64,000 nt of DNA from JAXLQL01 sp046331625. Lineage in GTDB: Bacteria > Acidobacteriota > Terriglobia > Bryobacterales > Bryobacteraceae. Of this stretch, positions 36,894-46,180 are shown one piece after another. The translations under genes and the position numbers were made by a program. The notes under the pieces were generated by a model, which saw only the letters and a program-made list of their open reading frames with translations, searched no databases and was not told the DNA's origin. The stretch is from NCBI GenBank assembly GCA_046331625.1, contig JAXLQL010000002.1, positions 496,001-560,000 of the forward strand. Direction: 5' to 3'. The first letter of the stretch is position 1; each line of letters starts with the position of its first letter.

Positions 36894-36912
36894 GAGCCGA
36901 TTGGCGGGATCC

Positions 36913-38313
36913 TCAGAAATCGGCGTGGCCGGGGAAGCGCGGGAAGGGGATGACGTCGCGGATGTTGGTCATGCCGGTGACGTACATCATCATGCGTTCG
37001 AAGCCGAGGCCGAAGCCCGCGTGCTCGACGCCGCCGTATTTGCGGAGCTCGAGGTACCAGCGGTAGGCGGCGGGGTCGGTTCCGAGCATGGCGCACTGGG
37101 CGGCGACCTTGCGTTCGAGCACATCGAGCCGCTCTTCGCGCTGGCTGCCGCCGATGATTTCGCCGATGCGCGGGGCGAGCACGTCCATGGCGCGGACGGT
37201 GCGGCCGTCTTCGTCTTCGCGCATGTAGAACGCCTTGATTTCCTTGGGGTAGTTAGTAACGATGACGGGTTTCTTGAAAACTTCCTCGGTGAGATAGCGC
37301 TCGTGCTCGCTTTGAAGGTCAGTTCCCCACTTGACGGGATACTCCCACTTACGGTCCGCTTTTTCGATGAGCTTGACGGCGTCGCCGTAGGTGATTTGCT
37401 CGAACTGGCTGTTCGCCACGTTATCGAGCGTGGCAAGCAGTTGCTTGTCGTACCACTGCTGGAAGAACTCGAGGTCGCGGCGGTTGGTGTCGATGACGGC
37501 GGCGATGATGTACTTGAGGAACTCTTCGGCGAGCTTCTTGTTGCCGTCGAGATCGCAGAAGGCCATTTCGGGCTCGATCATCCAGAACTCGGCGAGGTGG
37601 CGGGCCGTGTTGGAGTTTTCGGCGCGGAAGGTGGGGCCGAAGGTGTAGACGTTGGAGAAGGCGAGGGCGAAGATTTCGGCCTCGAGCTGTCCGCTGACGG
37701 TGAGGTGGGCTTTGCGGCCGAAGAAATCCTGGGTGTAATCGATTTGGCCTTCAGCGCGGGGGGGCTTGTCGAGATCCACTGTGGTGACCTGGAACATCTG
37801 GCCGGCGCCTTCGGCATCGGAGGCGGTGATGATGGGCGAGTGGACGTAGAGAAAGCCGCGCTCCTGAAAGAAGCGGTGGACCGCAAAAGCAAGCGTGTTG
37901 CGGACACGGAAGACGGATCCGAAGGTGTTGGTGCGGGGGCGGAAGTGCGCGATCTCGCGGAGGGTTTCGAGGTTGATCCGCTTCTTCTGGAGGTAGTAGG
38001 TAGCGGGGTCGGCGGCGCCGTGGACGGTGAGGGAGGTGACTTCGAGGTCAGTCGGCTGTTCCTTCCCTGCGGAGGGGACGATAAGACCCTCAGCGGACAG
38101 GCACGCGCCCGTGGTTACGGCCGCCATGATGTCGTCAGCGACAGTGCCTTTTTTGACGAGGAGTTGGAGGTCTTGGAAGGTGGATCCGTCATTGAGCTTG
38201 ACGAAGAAGTGGGAAGGGAACTCAGTCTTGGTCTTGACCCAGCCGTGGACGAGGGCTTGGGCGCCGGGTTGGAGCGCGAGGAGGTCGCGGATATAACCGC
38301 CCTTTTCGATCAT
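36913..38313 (-). CDS. asnS: Asparagine--tRNA ligase
   Basis: Start taken at ATG 38313 (MIEKGGYIRDLLALQ); 466 residues, normal for AsnRS. OB-fold anticodon-binding domain at the N-terminus ('ALVHGWVKTKTEFPSHFFVK', 'LNDGSTFQDLQLLV'), then the class II core: motif 1 'FFQERGFLYVHSPIIT', motif 2 'FGPTFRAENSNTARHLAEFW', motif 3 'GFGLGFERMMMYVTGM'. 'GAGQMFQVTT' and 'DFFGRKAHLTVSGQLEAE' distinguish AsnRS from AspRS. It charges tRNA-Asn in the cytoplasm. It ends 20 nt before the -35 of the ArsR operon. Confidence 0.96.
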   Translation of the reverse strand: MIEKGGYIRDLLALQPGAQALVHGWVKTKTEFPSHFFVKLNDGSTFQDLQLLVKKGTVADDIMAAVTTGACLSAEGLIVPSAGKEQPTDLEVTSLTVHGAADPATYYLQKKRINLETLREIAHFRPRTNTFGSVFRVRNTLAFAVHRFFQERGFLYVHSPIITASDAEGAGQMFQVTTVDLDKPPRAEGQIDYTQDFFGRKAHLTVSGQLEAEIFALAFSNVYTFGPTFRAENSNTARHLAEFWMIEPEMAFCDLDGNKKLAEEFLKYIIAAVIDTNRRDLEFFQQWYDKQLLATLDNVANSQFEQITYGDAVKLIEKADRKWEYPVKWGTDLQSEHERYLTEEVFKKPVIVTNYPKEIKAFYMREDEDGRTVRAMDVLAPRIGEIIGGSQREERLDVLERKVAAQCAMLGTDPAAYRWYLELRKYGGVEHAGFGLGFERMMMYVTGMTNIRDVIPFPRFPGHADF

Positions 38314-38526
38314 GATCCTATTGTGCCGGATTGGCGTTCCAAACTGGAAAACGGAGCGCGCCCCCATACGGGAGGTGCGAGTACTAGTACAGTCGTTATC
38401 CAACTGAAGCCGCAGAAGTAATGGAAAGCTATGACTAGTAAATTTTGTCTGGTACATCACTTGCACTGAGGTCCATGTCCGGATAACCTGGATGATCCTG
38501 GACGATGGCGGCAGAGGGAAAAGAAA

Positions 38527-39504
38527 TTGACGGGGTTGTACAATCTGCGCCGCATTTTTTACACTGCGGCAATTTTGACAGTATGCGGTGAGGTGGCCGA
38601 GGGGCAGAATCGGTCGCGGCTCTTCCATACTGGGACGGACGAAGGCAACTCGGTACGGGCGACCGGGGTAGGCTATGTCCGCCGAGCTAGAACTGTTGCG
38701 CTAGACGGGAGTTCGATCAATGGTGGCGCAGCGGTACGGTTTGGGGGGCGGCAGAGTCTCGAGTTGAACCTCTTCCCGGACGTGACGTTGGCGGCGGAGT
38801 TGACGGCGGTGACGCCGATCGGGTCCACGTGGGTTTGGACCGGGAAGCTGGCAGGCGAACCACTGAGTGACGTAACCTTGGCAGTGACTGGGGCAGTTAC
38901 CGGCGAAATCGTGTCAGCCAATATCACCACGGGTGAGGGGCGCCGGTACTTCGTGCGGCCTGAGGGTTCGGGTCACGTAGTGCAGGAGGCGGATCCGGCG
39001 GGATTTCCGCAGGAGATGCAGCCACGGCTGGCTGGGGTGGAGGAGATCGCCGTTGCGAACAAGGCAGGGGCGATGCCGCGCGCGGCGTCAGCGGAGAAGT
39101 TGGCCGACGACGGCAGCACGATCGATGTGCTGGTGGCCTATACGGCTTCGGCACGGGCGGCGGCGGGCGGAACGACGGCGATTGCCAACCAGATCGCGCT
39201 GGCGGTGACGGAAGCCAATCAAGGCTACGCCAACAGCGGAGTGATCCAACGGCTGCGGCTGGTGAATACCGTCGAGGTGACGTTCGACGAGTCAGTGGGA
39301 TTCAACGCGACGCTCGATGCTCTGACGGCGGGTTCAGGTCCATTTGGGGCGGTGCAGACTTTGCGGAATCAGAGCAACGCCGATATGGTGAGCCTGTGGA
39401 TCAACAACGCGTCCGGGTGCGGGTTGTCGTGGCTGATGCAGTTCGTTTCGCTTGGCTGTTCGAGAACAAGGCATACAGCGTGGTGCATTATGGGTGCGCG
39501 GTGA
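38527..39504 (+). CDS. Reprolysin-like metalloprotease, N-terminal part (frameshifted)
   Basis: It starts at TTG 38527 with AGAGGGA 7 nt upstream. Signal-like N-terminus ('IFYTAAILTVCGEVAEG'). Residues ~20-190 look like a propeptide; from ~200 comes the start of an M12/M72-type catalytic domain ('STIDVLVAYTASARAAAGGT', 'AIANQIALAVTEANQGYANS', 'MVSLWINNASGCGLSWLM'). The family pattern continues in the next frame from about 39460 ('LFENKAYSVVHYGCAVSNYS'), so a single base is missing at about 39450-39462 and the last ~15 residues here are out of frame. The zinc motif lies in the second part. Confidence 0.75.
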   Translation: MTGLYNLRRIFYTAAILTVCGEVAEGQNRSRLFHTGTDEGNSVRATGVGYVRRARTVALDGSSINGGAAVRFGGRQSLELNLFPDVTLAAELTAVTPIGSTWVWTGKLAGEPLSDVTLAVTGAVTGEIVSANITTGEGRRYFVRPEGSGHVVQEADPAGFPQEMQPRLAGVEEIAVANKAGAMPRAASAEKLADDGSTIDVLVAYTASARAAAGGTTAIANQIALAVTEANQGYANSGVIQRLRLVNTVEVTFDESVGFNATLDALTAGSGPFGAVQTLRNQSNADMVSLWINNASGCGLSWLMQFVSLGCSRTRHTAWCIMGAR

Positions 39505-42500
39505 GCAATTACTCGTTCGCGCACGAATTAGGCCATGGCATGGGCGCGACGCACGATCGCGCCAATTCCTCGGGGCCGGGTGCGTTCTCGTACTCCTACG
39601 GCTTCCAGCAAAACGCGGCCAGTCCGTTCTTCCGGACGGTGATGGCGTACGAGTGCGCGGGAACTTCGTGTCCGCGCGTGAACTTCTGGTCGAATCCGGC
39701 GGTGAGTTACCAGGGCAACGCGACGGGCGTTGCGCAGGGTTCGGCCACGGAGGCCGATAATCGATCGACGCTCAATCAGACGCGAGTGACGGTTGCGAAC
39801 TTCCGTTCGACGGGCGCCACTTGTAGCTTTGCGCTATCGGCGCCGAGCATATCGGCGACTCCGGCCGGCGGGGCGGCGTCGGTCAATGTCGTTTCGGGAA
39901 CGGGTTGCAGTTGGACGGCGGCGAGCAACGATGCCTGGATCACGATCTCATCCGGAGCTTCGGGATCGGGCAACGGGACGGTAGGGTTCAATGTCGCGGC
40001 CAACACGGGTCCGGCACGGACGGGGACGCTGACTGCTGCCGGGCAGACGTTCACGGTGGTGCAGAGCTTGGGATGCTCGTATTCGCTGAGCGCGGGATCG
40101 GCGAGCGTGCCGGCAGCGGGCGGGACGGGATCGGTGAATGTGTCGGCTGCGGCGGGGTGTGGGTGGTCCGCTACGAGCAATGCTTCGTGGATTACGGTGA
40201 CGGGTGGGACGAGCGGGTCGGGTGCGGGGACGGTGTCGTTCAGTGCGGCGGGGACGTCGGGTCCCTCGCGGTCCGGGACGATTACGATCGCGGGGCAGAC
40301 TTTCACGGTCAGTGAAGGCTCCGGATGTACGTATTCGTTGAGCGCGGGATCGGCGAGTGTGCCGGCAGCGGGCGGGACGGGATCGGTGAATGTGTCGGCA
40401 GGCGCGGGGTGTGGGTGGTCGGCGGCGAGCAATGATGCTTGGATTTCTGTGACCGGCGGGGCGAGCGGTTCGGGTGCGGGCACGGTTACGTTCAGTGCGG
40501 CGGGGAGTGCGGGTCCTTCTCGGTCTGGGACGATTACGATTGCCGGGCAGACGTTCACTGTGAATGAAGGCTCCGGGTGTTCGTACTCGTTGAGCGCGGG
40601 ATCGGCGAGCGTTCCGGCTGCGGGCGGGTCCGGATCGGTGAATGTGTCGGCGGCAGCGGGGTGTGGGTGGTCCGCGACGAGCAATGCTTCGTGGATTACG
40701 GTGACAGGTGGGGCGAGCGGGAGCGGCGCGGGGACGGTTTCGTTCAGCGCGTCGGGGACTGCGGGTCCCTCGCGGTCCGGGACGATCACGATTGCCGGGC
40801 AGACGTTCACTGTGAATGAAGGCTCCGGGTGTTCGTACTCGTTGAGCGCGGGATCGGCGAGTGTTCCGGCTACGGGCGGGTCGGGATCGGTGAATGTGTC
40901 GGCTGCGGCGGGGTGTGGGTGGTCCGCTACGAGCAATGATGCGTGGATTACGGTGACGGGTGGGGCGAGCGGGAGCGGCGCGGGGACGGTTTCGTTCAGT
41001 GCGGCGGGGAGTGCGGGTCCTTCTCGGTCGGGGACGATTACGATTGCCGGGCAGACGTTCACTGTGAATGAAGGCTCCGGGTGTTCGTACTCGTTGAGCG
41101 CGGGATCGGCGAGCGTTCCGGCTACGGGCGGGTCGGGTTCGGTGAATGTGTCGGCTGCGGCGGGATGTGGATGGTCGGCGACGAGTAACGCTTCATGGAT
41201 CACGGTGACGGGCGGGGCCAGCGGGAATGGCGCAGGGACGGTGGCGTTCAGCGTTGCTGCCACGGCTGGTGCTTCCCGGTCCGGCACTCTTTCGATCGGC
41301 GGACAAACCTTCACGGTCAACCAGGGCTCCGGGTGTACGTATTCGCTGAGCGCAGTTGCGGCGACGCTTCCTCCGAACGGCGGAACGAGTTCGGTGAACG
41401 TGACAGCTCCAGGCGGCTGCCCGTGGAGCGCATCGAGTAACGCGGCGTGGCTCACGATTACCGCGGGCGCGAGCGGGAGCGGCAACGGCGCGGTGGCGTT
41501 CCAGGCCGGAGCCAACTCAGGAGCCTCGCGACAAGGGGTGATCGCGATCGCCGGGCAGAACTTTACTGTGATTCAGAATACCTGCACCTATGTGCTCAGC
41601 ACGTCTTCGAACGTGGTCTCGGCCGCGGGAGGCACCGGCGCATTCGACGTAGTCACCTCTGGCGGGTGCGGATGGACGGCTACGAGCAACGCCGCGTGGA
41701 TCACGATCCTCGCCGGAGCGAGTGGCAACGGCACGTCGACAGTCACATATCAGGCGGCGGCGAATGCCTCGACGGCGTCACGCACAGGTACGGTTACGGC
41801 AGGAGGGCAGACGCACACGGTCACGCAGACGTCTGGAGTGACGATCATCCAGCCAACGGCGAATCAGACGATCGGAGTGAGCGGAGTCAGCTTCCAATGG
41901 ACCGGCAATCCTGGAGCTACAGGCTACGATCTGCGAGTCTCGCGGGCGGGAAGCACGGTGTTTCAAGGAAGCTTGGCGGGTGCGGGCTCGACCACGACGC
42001 TGGTCAGCCTGCCGGCGGGCAGCTACACCTTCTCTGTCCGCGACTGCACGGGAGGATTCTCCGATGCGAACTGTGGTCCGTTCGCGTCGGTGAGTTTCAC
42101 GGTTTCGCTGGCGGCTCCCTCGGTACCGCCGGCGATCACGGCGCCTTCGGGCGGCCAGAACTTCAATAGCTCTACACAGACGTTCCGTTGGAATCCGGTT
42201 GCCGGAGCCGACAGTTACGAAGTGATGCTGACGGACATGGCGAGCGGGGGCCAGACCGAGCTCATGCAATTGCTGGCCGGAACTCCGCCGCCGACCGAGA
42301 CCGTGTACTCGATGCACTCGTCGGCGGATTACCAGCTCAAGGTGCGGGCTTGCAATGCTTCGTGCGGACCCTGGTCGAATCCGGTGGACTTCTCGGTTTC
42401 GCTTCCGGCGGTTCCGAATCAGGCTCCGCCGGCGCCTTCGTGTTTCCTTTCGAGCGGCAACTCGGCCGTGTGCACCTGGCAGCCGGTGACCGGAGCCGAT

Positions 42501-43349
42501 TTCTATGTGCTCCAGATTCTGCAACCCAATGCAGGGCCGGGCGGTGGCGTCCTGACGGTGGCGAGCCGGCGCACGACTGCCACGGCCATCGCGCCAGGCG
42601 AGGCGTTGCCGCTGCCGCCGGGCCAGGCTTTCGCGCTGGTCTCGGCCTGTAACGGGAACGGCTGTTCGCCGCCGAGCGCCGGAAGCGAGCTCAACCCGGC
42701 TGGGCCGAACCCGAACGCGCCGATGCTCGGGAATCCCATTTCGGGATCGACGACCGATGGTACCGACGTGTTCTTCTCGTGGAACCGGGTCCCGGGAGAC
42801 AACGGCTCGAACACGGTCTACCGGCTGTTCGCTCTCGACTTTTCGTCGGGCCGCACGGCGCTCGACGTGCTTACCACGAGCAACTTCTATGCAGCCAAGT
42901 TCCGCGGGGGCGGCGCCCGGCACGATGCGCTGGTGATCGCCAATCCCGACCAGCCGAACCAAGTGGGTGGTCCCGCGTCGGCGTTCATTGTCCGGGGCAG
43001 TAGTCCGGCCACGCCAACGCTCACGCAGCCTCGCCATCAGACGAGCGAGGTGAGCGCAACGATCCGGCAGGGGAACATCATGCTGGGCTGGACTCCGGTT
43101 TCCGGGGCCACGCTGTACGAGTACTTCGTCGCCAAGGCGGGCGATCTCAGCCCGGCGGTGCGCGGCGTCACGCCGGGACTGTTCGTGCAGGTGCCACTGG
43201 CGGCGCAGGGTGGGATAACGACCTACAGCGGAATTGTTCGGGCGTGCCCGGCTGGGGCGAGTTGCGCTTTCGGTTCCGATGCTGGCTGGGGCCCGTGGTC
43301 GAACGCTCCGGGCGGGCCGGGCGTCACCACGTTCCGGGTCGCTCCGTAG
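39396..43349 (+). CDS. Metalloprotease catalytic end plus eight BACON and FnIII-like domains
   Basis: Meaningful sequence begins near 39460. 'NYSFAHELGHGMGATHDR' at about residues 38-55 gives the HExxHxxGxxHD zinc site of reprolysin-like proteases. From ~145 there are eight BACON domains of about 84 residues ('SNASWITVTGGASGSGAGTV', 'SRSGTITIAGQTFTV'), the central five almost identical. From ~805 four Ig/FnIII-like modules follow ('FQWTGNPGATGYDLRVSRAG', 'FRWNPVAGADSYEVMLTDMA', 'SCFLSSGNSAVCTWQPVTGA'). BACON domains are thought to bind carbohydrate or mucin, so the whole protein would be a large secreted protease with a glycan-binding stalk. The 5' one-base frameshift separates signal and catalytic domains. 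Confidence 0.78.
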   Translation: MDQQRVRVRVVVADAVRFAWLFENKAYSVVHYGCAVSNYSFAHELGHGMGATHDRANSSGPGAFSYSYGFQQNAASPFFRTVMAYECAGTSCPRVNFWSNPAVSYQGNATGVAQGSATEADNRSTLNQTRVTVANFRSTGATCSFALSAPSISATPAGGAASVNVVSGTGCSWTAASNDAWITISSGASGSGNGTVGFNVAANTGPARTGTLTAAGQTFTVVQSLGCSYSLSAGSASVPAAGGTGSVNVSAAAGCGWSATSNASWITVTGGTSGSGAGTVSFSAAGTSGPSRSGTITIAGQTFTVSEGSGCTYSLSAGSASVPAAGGTGSVNVSAGAGCGWSAASNDAWISVTGGASGSGAGTVTFSAAGSAGPSRSGTITIAGQTFTVNEGSGCSYSLSAGSASVPAAGGSGSVNVSAAAGCGWSATSNASWITVTGGASGSGAGTVSFSASGTAGPSRSGTITIAGQTFTVNEGSGCSYSLSAGSASVPATGGSGSVNVSAAAGCGWSATSNDAWITVTGGASGSGAGTVSFSAAGSAGPSRSGTITIAGQTFTVNEGSGCSYSLSAGSASVPATGGSGSVNVSAAAGCGWSATSNASWITVTGGASGNGAGTVAFSVAATAGASRSGTLSIGGQTFTVNQGSGCTYSLSAVAATLPPNGGTSSVNVTAPGGCPWSASSNAAWLTITAGASGSGNGAVAFQAGANSGASRQGVIAIAGQNFTVIQNTCTYVLSTSSNVVSAAGGTGAFDVVTSGGCGWTATSNAAWITILAGASGNGTSTVTYQAAANASTASRTGTVTAGGQTHTVTQTSGVTIIQPTANQTIGVSGVSFQWTGNPGATGYDLRVSRAGSTVFQGSLAGAGSTTTLVSLPAGSYTFSVRDCTGGFSDANCGPFASVSFTVSLAAPSVPPAITAPSGGQNFNSSTQTFRWNPVAGADSYEVMLTDMASGGQTELMQLLAGTPPPTETVYSMHSSADYQLKVRACNASCGPWSNPVDFSVSLPAVPNQAPPAPSCFLSSGNSAVCTWQPVTGADFYVLQILQPNAGPGGGVLTVASRRTTATAIAPGEALPLPPGQAFALVSACNGNGCSPPSAGSELNPAGPNPNAPMLGNPISGSTTDGTDVFFSWNRVPGDNGSNTVYRLFALDFSSGRTALDVLTTSNFYAAKFRGGGARHDALVIANPDQPNQVGGPASAFIVRGSSPATPTLTQPRHQTSEVSATIRQGNIMLGWTPVSGATLYEYFVAKAGDLSPAVRGVTPGLFVQVPLAAQGGITTYSGIVRACPAGASCAFGSDAGWGPWSNAPGGPGVTTFRVAP
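40071..41330 (+). repeat. Five 252-bp tandem repeats encoding BACON domains
   Basis: Unit starts fall at 40071, 40323, 40575, 40827 and 41079, a constant 252 bp (84 codons). Each opens with a Cys codon followed by 'YSLSAGSASVPA'. Units are nearly identical at the DNA level, whereas the flanking BACON domains have diverged, so the array expanded or was homogenised recently. Confidence 0.95.
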
Positions 43350-43541
43350 GGGTCCGGTGGTTACTGGGTTGCCGCTCGGCATCGCAGTACCGCGCGATGC
43401 TTACTCAGGGGTGACCACTGCCTTGGTTGGCTGTGCGGTTGGACCTGCTCGGTCAGCCAACGCGGGATTCGCAAGGACCGAATGGCTCTCCCTCGAATTT
43501 TGCGCCGGAATGCGTGAGCGGTCCGGCATCGATGATGCCGC

Positions 43542-43946
43542 CTACGTCTCCACGCGCTGAAACCGAAGCAGCGTGTTCCATCCCACTGCATCCTTCGAAT
43601 GCAGAAAGATGCATACCCAAAAGCTGCCGCGGCTTTGCGCCTTCGGTTGAAACCACTCCGGGTTTCCAACCAGCGCGAACTCGGGCCGAAACGGCTTGAT
43701 GAATCCGAGTAGATCGGCCACTCCCTCGCCGCCGCCAAAAGCCTTGCGGAACGCCGGGGCGGATAGCTTCACCTGGATGTACTTCCCTGGAAACGCCGCC
43801 TTCCGGGCCGCATCGAAACTCGACTGCCCGAGCGTAAGCACTTGGCCCGAGTCGCTCGATTCCAAACCGAGGGCGTCGCCCACACTGGCCACGTACAGGT
43901 AGAGCGATGCAATTTTGTCCAACTGCGCTTCCGTGGGAGACGGCAT
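43542..43946 (-). CDS. Hypothetical protein
   Basis: 134 residues from ATG 43946. No signal peptide. Alternating helix and strand ('EAQLDKIASLYLYVASVGDA', 'GKYIQVKLSAPAFRKAFGGG', 'RPEFALVGNPEWFQPKAQSR', 'SFWVCIFLHSK'). I do not recognise a family. Codon bias matches the region, and the gene sits alone, diverging from the CoA-transferase gene. 43350-43541 between it and the protease stop shows no gene. Confidence 0.6.
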   Translation of the reverse strand: MPSPTEAQLDKIASLYLYVASVGDALGLESSDSGQVLTLGQSSFDAARKAAFPGKYIQVKLSAPAFRKAFGGGEGVADLLGFIKPFRPEFALVGNPEWFQPKAQSRGSFWVCIFLHSKDAVGWNTLLRFQRVET

Positions 43947-44001
43947 ACGGGCAGTATCGCACGCTCGCTACAAGATACGGCGATAATGTTCGAAACAGAA
44001 C

Positions 44002-45066
44002 ATGCGACCTTTGGATCGTCTCCTCGTGCTCGACCTGACCCGCCTTCTCCCCGGCGCCGTGGCCACCGAAACCCTGGCCGCGTTCGGCGCCCGGGTCATC
44101 AAGATCGAGCAGCCCGGCCTTGGCGACTACGCGCGCCGCGGCTTCGCCGACCCTGCCGCGGAGAATCCTCTGTTTGCCGCCACCAACCGTGGCAAGGAGA
44201 GCGTCGAGCTCGATCTGAAAACCGCCCTCGGTAAGGAAGCCCTGCGGAAAATCGCTTCCCAAGCGGATGTGCTGATCGAAGGCTTCCGCCCCGGTGTGAT
44301 GGACCGCCTCGATCTCGGCTTCGACCAACTCCGCGCCGCGAACCCCGGGCTCATCTGGGTTGCGCTCAGCGGATACGGGCAAACGGGCGAGCACTCCCAA
44401 CGCGCCGGCCACGACATCAACTACATGGCGATGGCGGGGGTCCTCGACCAGATCGGGACTGCCGCCACACCCATGATTCCCGGCGTTCAGCTAGCTGACC
44501 TCGCCGGCGGATCGATGCAAGTGGTGACCGGCGTGCTCCTCGCGCTCGCCGCCCGCGCCCGCAGTGGCGAAGGGCAGTTTGTCGACGTGTCGATGACGCA
44601 CGGCGTGTCGTCACTGCTGACGGTCCCGCTCAGCGCGTACTGGGCATCAGGCGCGCTGCCCGAGCGTGGCAATGATTGGCTCACGGGCCGCTATGCCTGC
44701 TATGGCGTCTACCGCGCGGCCGAAGGCTTCGTTGCCGTTGGCGCGCTCGAACCCAAGTTCTGGGGCACGCTATGCAACGAACTCGGCCTTGCCGAGTTCG
44801 CCGCGCGCCAGTTCGACGAGAATCAGCAGGACGTGAAGGCCGCCCTCGCCGCGCGGTTCGCCCAGAAAACCGCTGAGGAGTGGTTCACGCTACTCGGCGA
44901 CAAGGACTGTTGCCTCACTCCCGTGCGCGACCTCGCCACCGCCGTGATCGCCTCCGAGCCGCAGCCCGCGCTGCGTGGAACGCCGGGGGAGTACAGCGCG
45001 CGCGTGCCCGCGCTCGGCGAGCACACCCACGCCGTGCTGCGCGAGTTCGATGCCGGGAACTGCTGA
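44002..45066 (+). CDS. Class III CoA-transferase, CaiB/BaiF (racemase-like)
   Basis: 354 residues. Family features in order: 'LVLDLTRLLPGAVATETLAA', 'FGARVIKIEQPGLGDYARRG', 'NRGKESVELDLKTALGKEAL', 'ADVLIEGFRPGVMDRLDLGF', 'LIWVALSGYGQTGEHSQRAG', then 'HDINYMAMAGVL' with the catalytic Asp, and 'GEGQFVDVSMTHG'. The length is closer to alpha-methylacyl-CoA racemase than to formyl-CoA transferase (about 430), so racemase activity on branched acyl-CoAs is a fair alternative. Cytoplasmic. Standalone. Confidence 0.9.
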   Translation: MRPLDRLLVLDLTRLLPGAVATETLAAFGARVIKIEQPGLGDYARRGFADPAAENPLFAATNRGKESVELDLKTALGKEALRKIASQADVLIEGFRPGVMDRLDLGFDQLRAANPGLIWVALSGYGQTGEHSQRAGHDINYMAMAGVLDQIGTAATPMIPGVQLADLAGGSMQVVTGVLLALAARARSGEGQFVDVSMTHGVSSLLTVPLSAYWASGALPERGNDWLTGRYACYGVYRAAEGFVAVGALEPKFWGTLCNELGLAEFAARQFDENQQDVKAALAARFAQKTAEEWFTLLGDKDCCLTPVRDLATAVIASEPQPALRGTPGEYSARVPALGEHTHAVLREFDAGNC

Positions 45067-45595
45067 TCTGAAGTGGCACTTGCGGCTGCACCGTAAAGTC
45101 GTTTGACTTCGTTCCGATGGCGATTGTTACTCCGGCCGATTACCGCAGGCCCCCGCGTCCCAAGTCGTCACCGAATGAGAGAAGAGTCCGCCCCGGGCAA
45201 AGCCAACCGGATAGCGGAACTTGTCTCCTGCCGCCTCGCCGGCCGTCAGACACCCTCGAGCGAATGGTGTAGCCGCCGATGCGTTTGTGTGTTTCCGCCG
45301 CTTCCCCGCAACCGGATCTCGAAGTGCGGTGGATCATCGAATACCTGTTACTCGCTCGGACTGCTGCTGGGGCCAGGATCTTCGCGGATGTTTTCTTGTG
45401 GAATGCCGGGCCTTCTGAAGCTGAACTGGAGATGCTTCACCGTGGAGGCCTCCGCGTGCGGGAAGTCTCTGCGGCTTCCTGGCTCCGCGATACGGGCGCA
45501 AAGCCCATTAGCCGAAGCACCAGCAATCCGCGAAAAACCCTCTCGCATCGCTCGACCGCGTCATCGCTTCGATCCACCAGCGGCCTTGACTCTCT
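45067..45595. other. Intergenic region with weak ORFs only
   Basis: 529 bp. Candidate small frames are ATG 45117-45272 (51 codons, Pro/Arg-rich) and 45279-45626 (115 codons, with a hydrophobic 'RWIIEYLLLARTAAGARIFA' stretch that runs into the convergent cytochrome gene). Neither has a good ribosome site or a recognisable family, and composition drifts. Possibly a decayed gene. Confidence 0.4.
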
Positions 45596-46138
45596 TTACT
45601 TGCGAGCGTTCTTGAGCACCGCGTGAAATTGCACGAACACGTTATCCACCGCCGCATGCTTGTTGTGGCAATCCCAACAAGCCTCCTTGGGGAACGGCTT
45701 CGAATCCGCCAGAATCTTCCCGTCTGACTCGAAGAACTTGAAGTACGCCCACTTCTCCGGAAACTTCTTCTCGTCCTTCAGCGCCACCTCGATCCCCACG
45801 AACTCGTCCTCGAACATGCCCTGCTTGTTGATCGACGCATTGGTTCCCGCCTTGACGATCTCCATCACGAGCATCGTCTGGTCCGGGAACTGCCCCGTCT
45901 TCGCGTAGTGCCGATATGCCTCCGGTTGTATGTAGATGTTGTGGAACGTCTTCGGCTTCGACGCAGCCGCAGGATCGCCCTCCGTGTAGCTCATGCCGTA
46001 GTTGGCGCCCGTGAAGACCCACTCACGGTATCCTTCGGGCCGCAAAAGGCGGTTGCCCTCCGCGTAGCGAGGCTTCGTCATCGAGCCCGAGTAGAGAGCC
46101 GCCGCGATGAATGAGGCAAAGACGAATTTGCGAAGCAT
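45596..46138 (-). CDS. Cytochrome P460 family protein
   Basis: 180 residues. Signal peptide 'FVFASFIAAALYSG'. Body: 'YREWVFTGANYGMSYTEGDP', 'FHNIYIQPEAYRHYAKTGQF', 'PDQTMLVMEIVKAGTNASIN', and a C-terminal heme motif in 'EACWDCHNKHAAVDNVFVQF' (CxxCH). This is the cytochrome P460 fold, whose known members oxidise hydroxylamine through a Lys-cross-linked heme; many family members in Acidobacteria lack a known substrate. Periplasmic. It diverges from the PHM-like gene 42 bp away, so the two may be co-regulated. Confidence 0.9.
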   Translation of the reverse strand: MLRKFVFASFIAAALYSGSMTKPRYAEGNRLLRPEGYREWVFTGANYGMSYTEGDPAAASKPKTFHNIYIQPEAYRHYAKTGQFPDQTMLVMEIVKAGTNASINKQGMFEDEFVGIEVALKDEKKFPEKWAYFKFFESDGKILADSKPFPKEACWDCHNKHAAVDNVFVQFHAVLKNARK

Positions 46139-46180
46139 GCCCGTATTCTAACCGAGCGGGCTATAATCGAACCACTCGCG

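Noticed and set aside
40071..41330. Possible CRISPR array
   Set aside because: The period is 252 bp with no unique spacers and is coding throughout. No cas genes in the window.
39776..41515. 579-codon open frame on the minus strand opposite the BACON array
   Set aside because: Low-complexity shadow of the repetitive plus-strand gene; the plus frame has real domains and an exact 84-codon period.
45103..45615. 170-codon frame in the gap after the CoA transferase
   Set aside because: Cys/Arg/Ser-rich, no start signal, no known family; kept only as a description of the gap.
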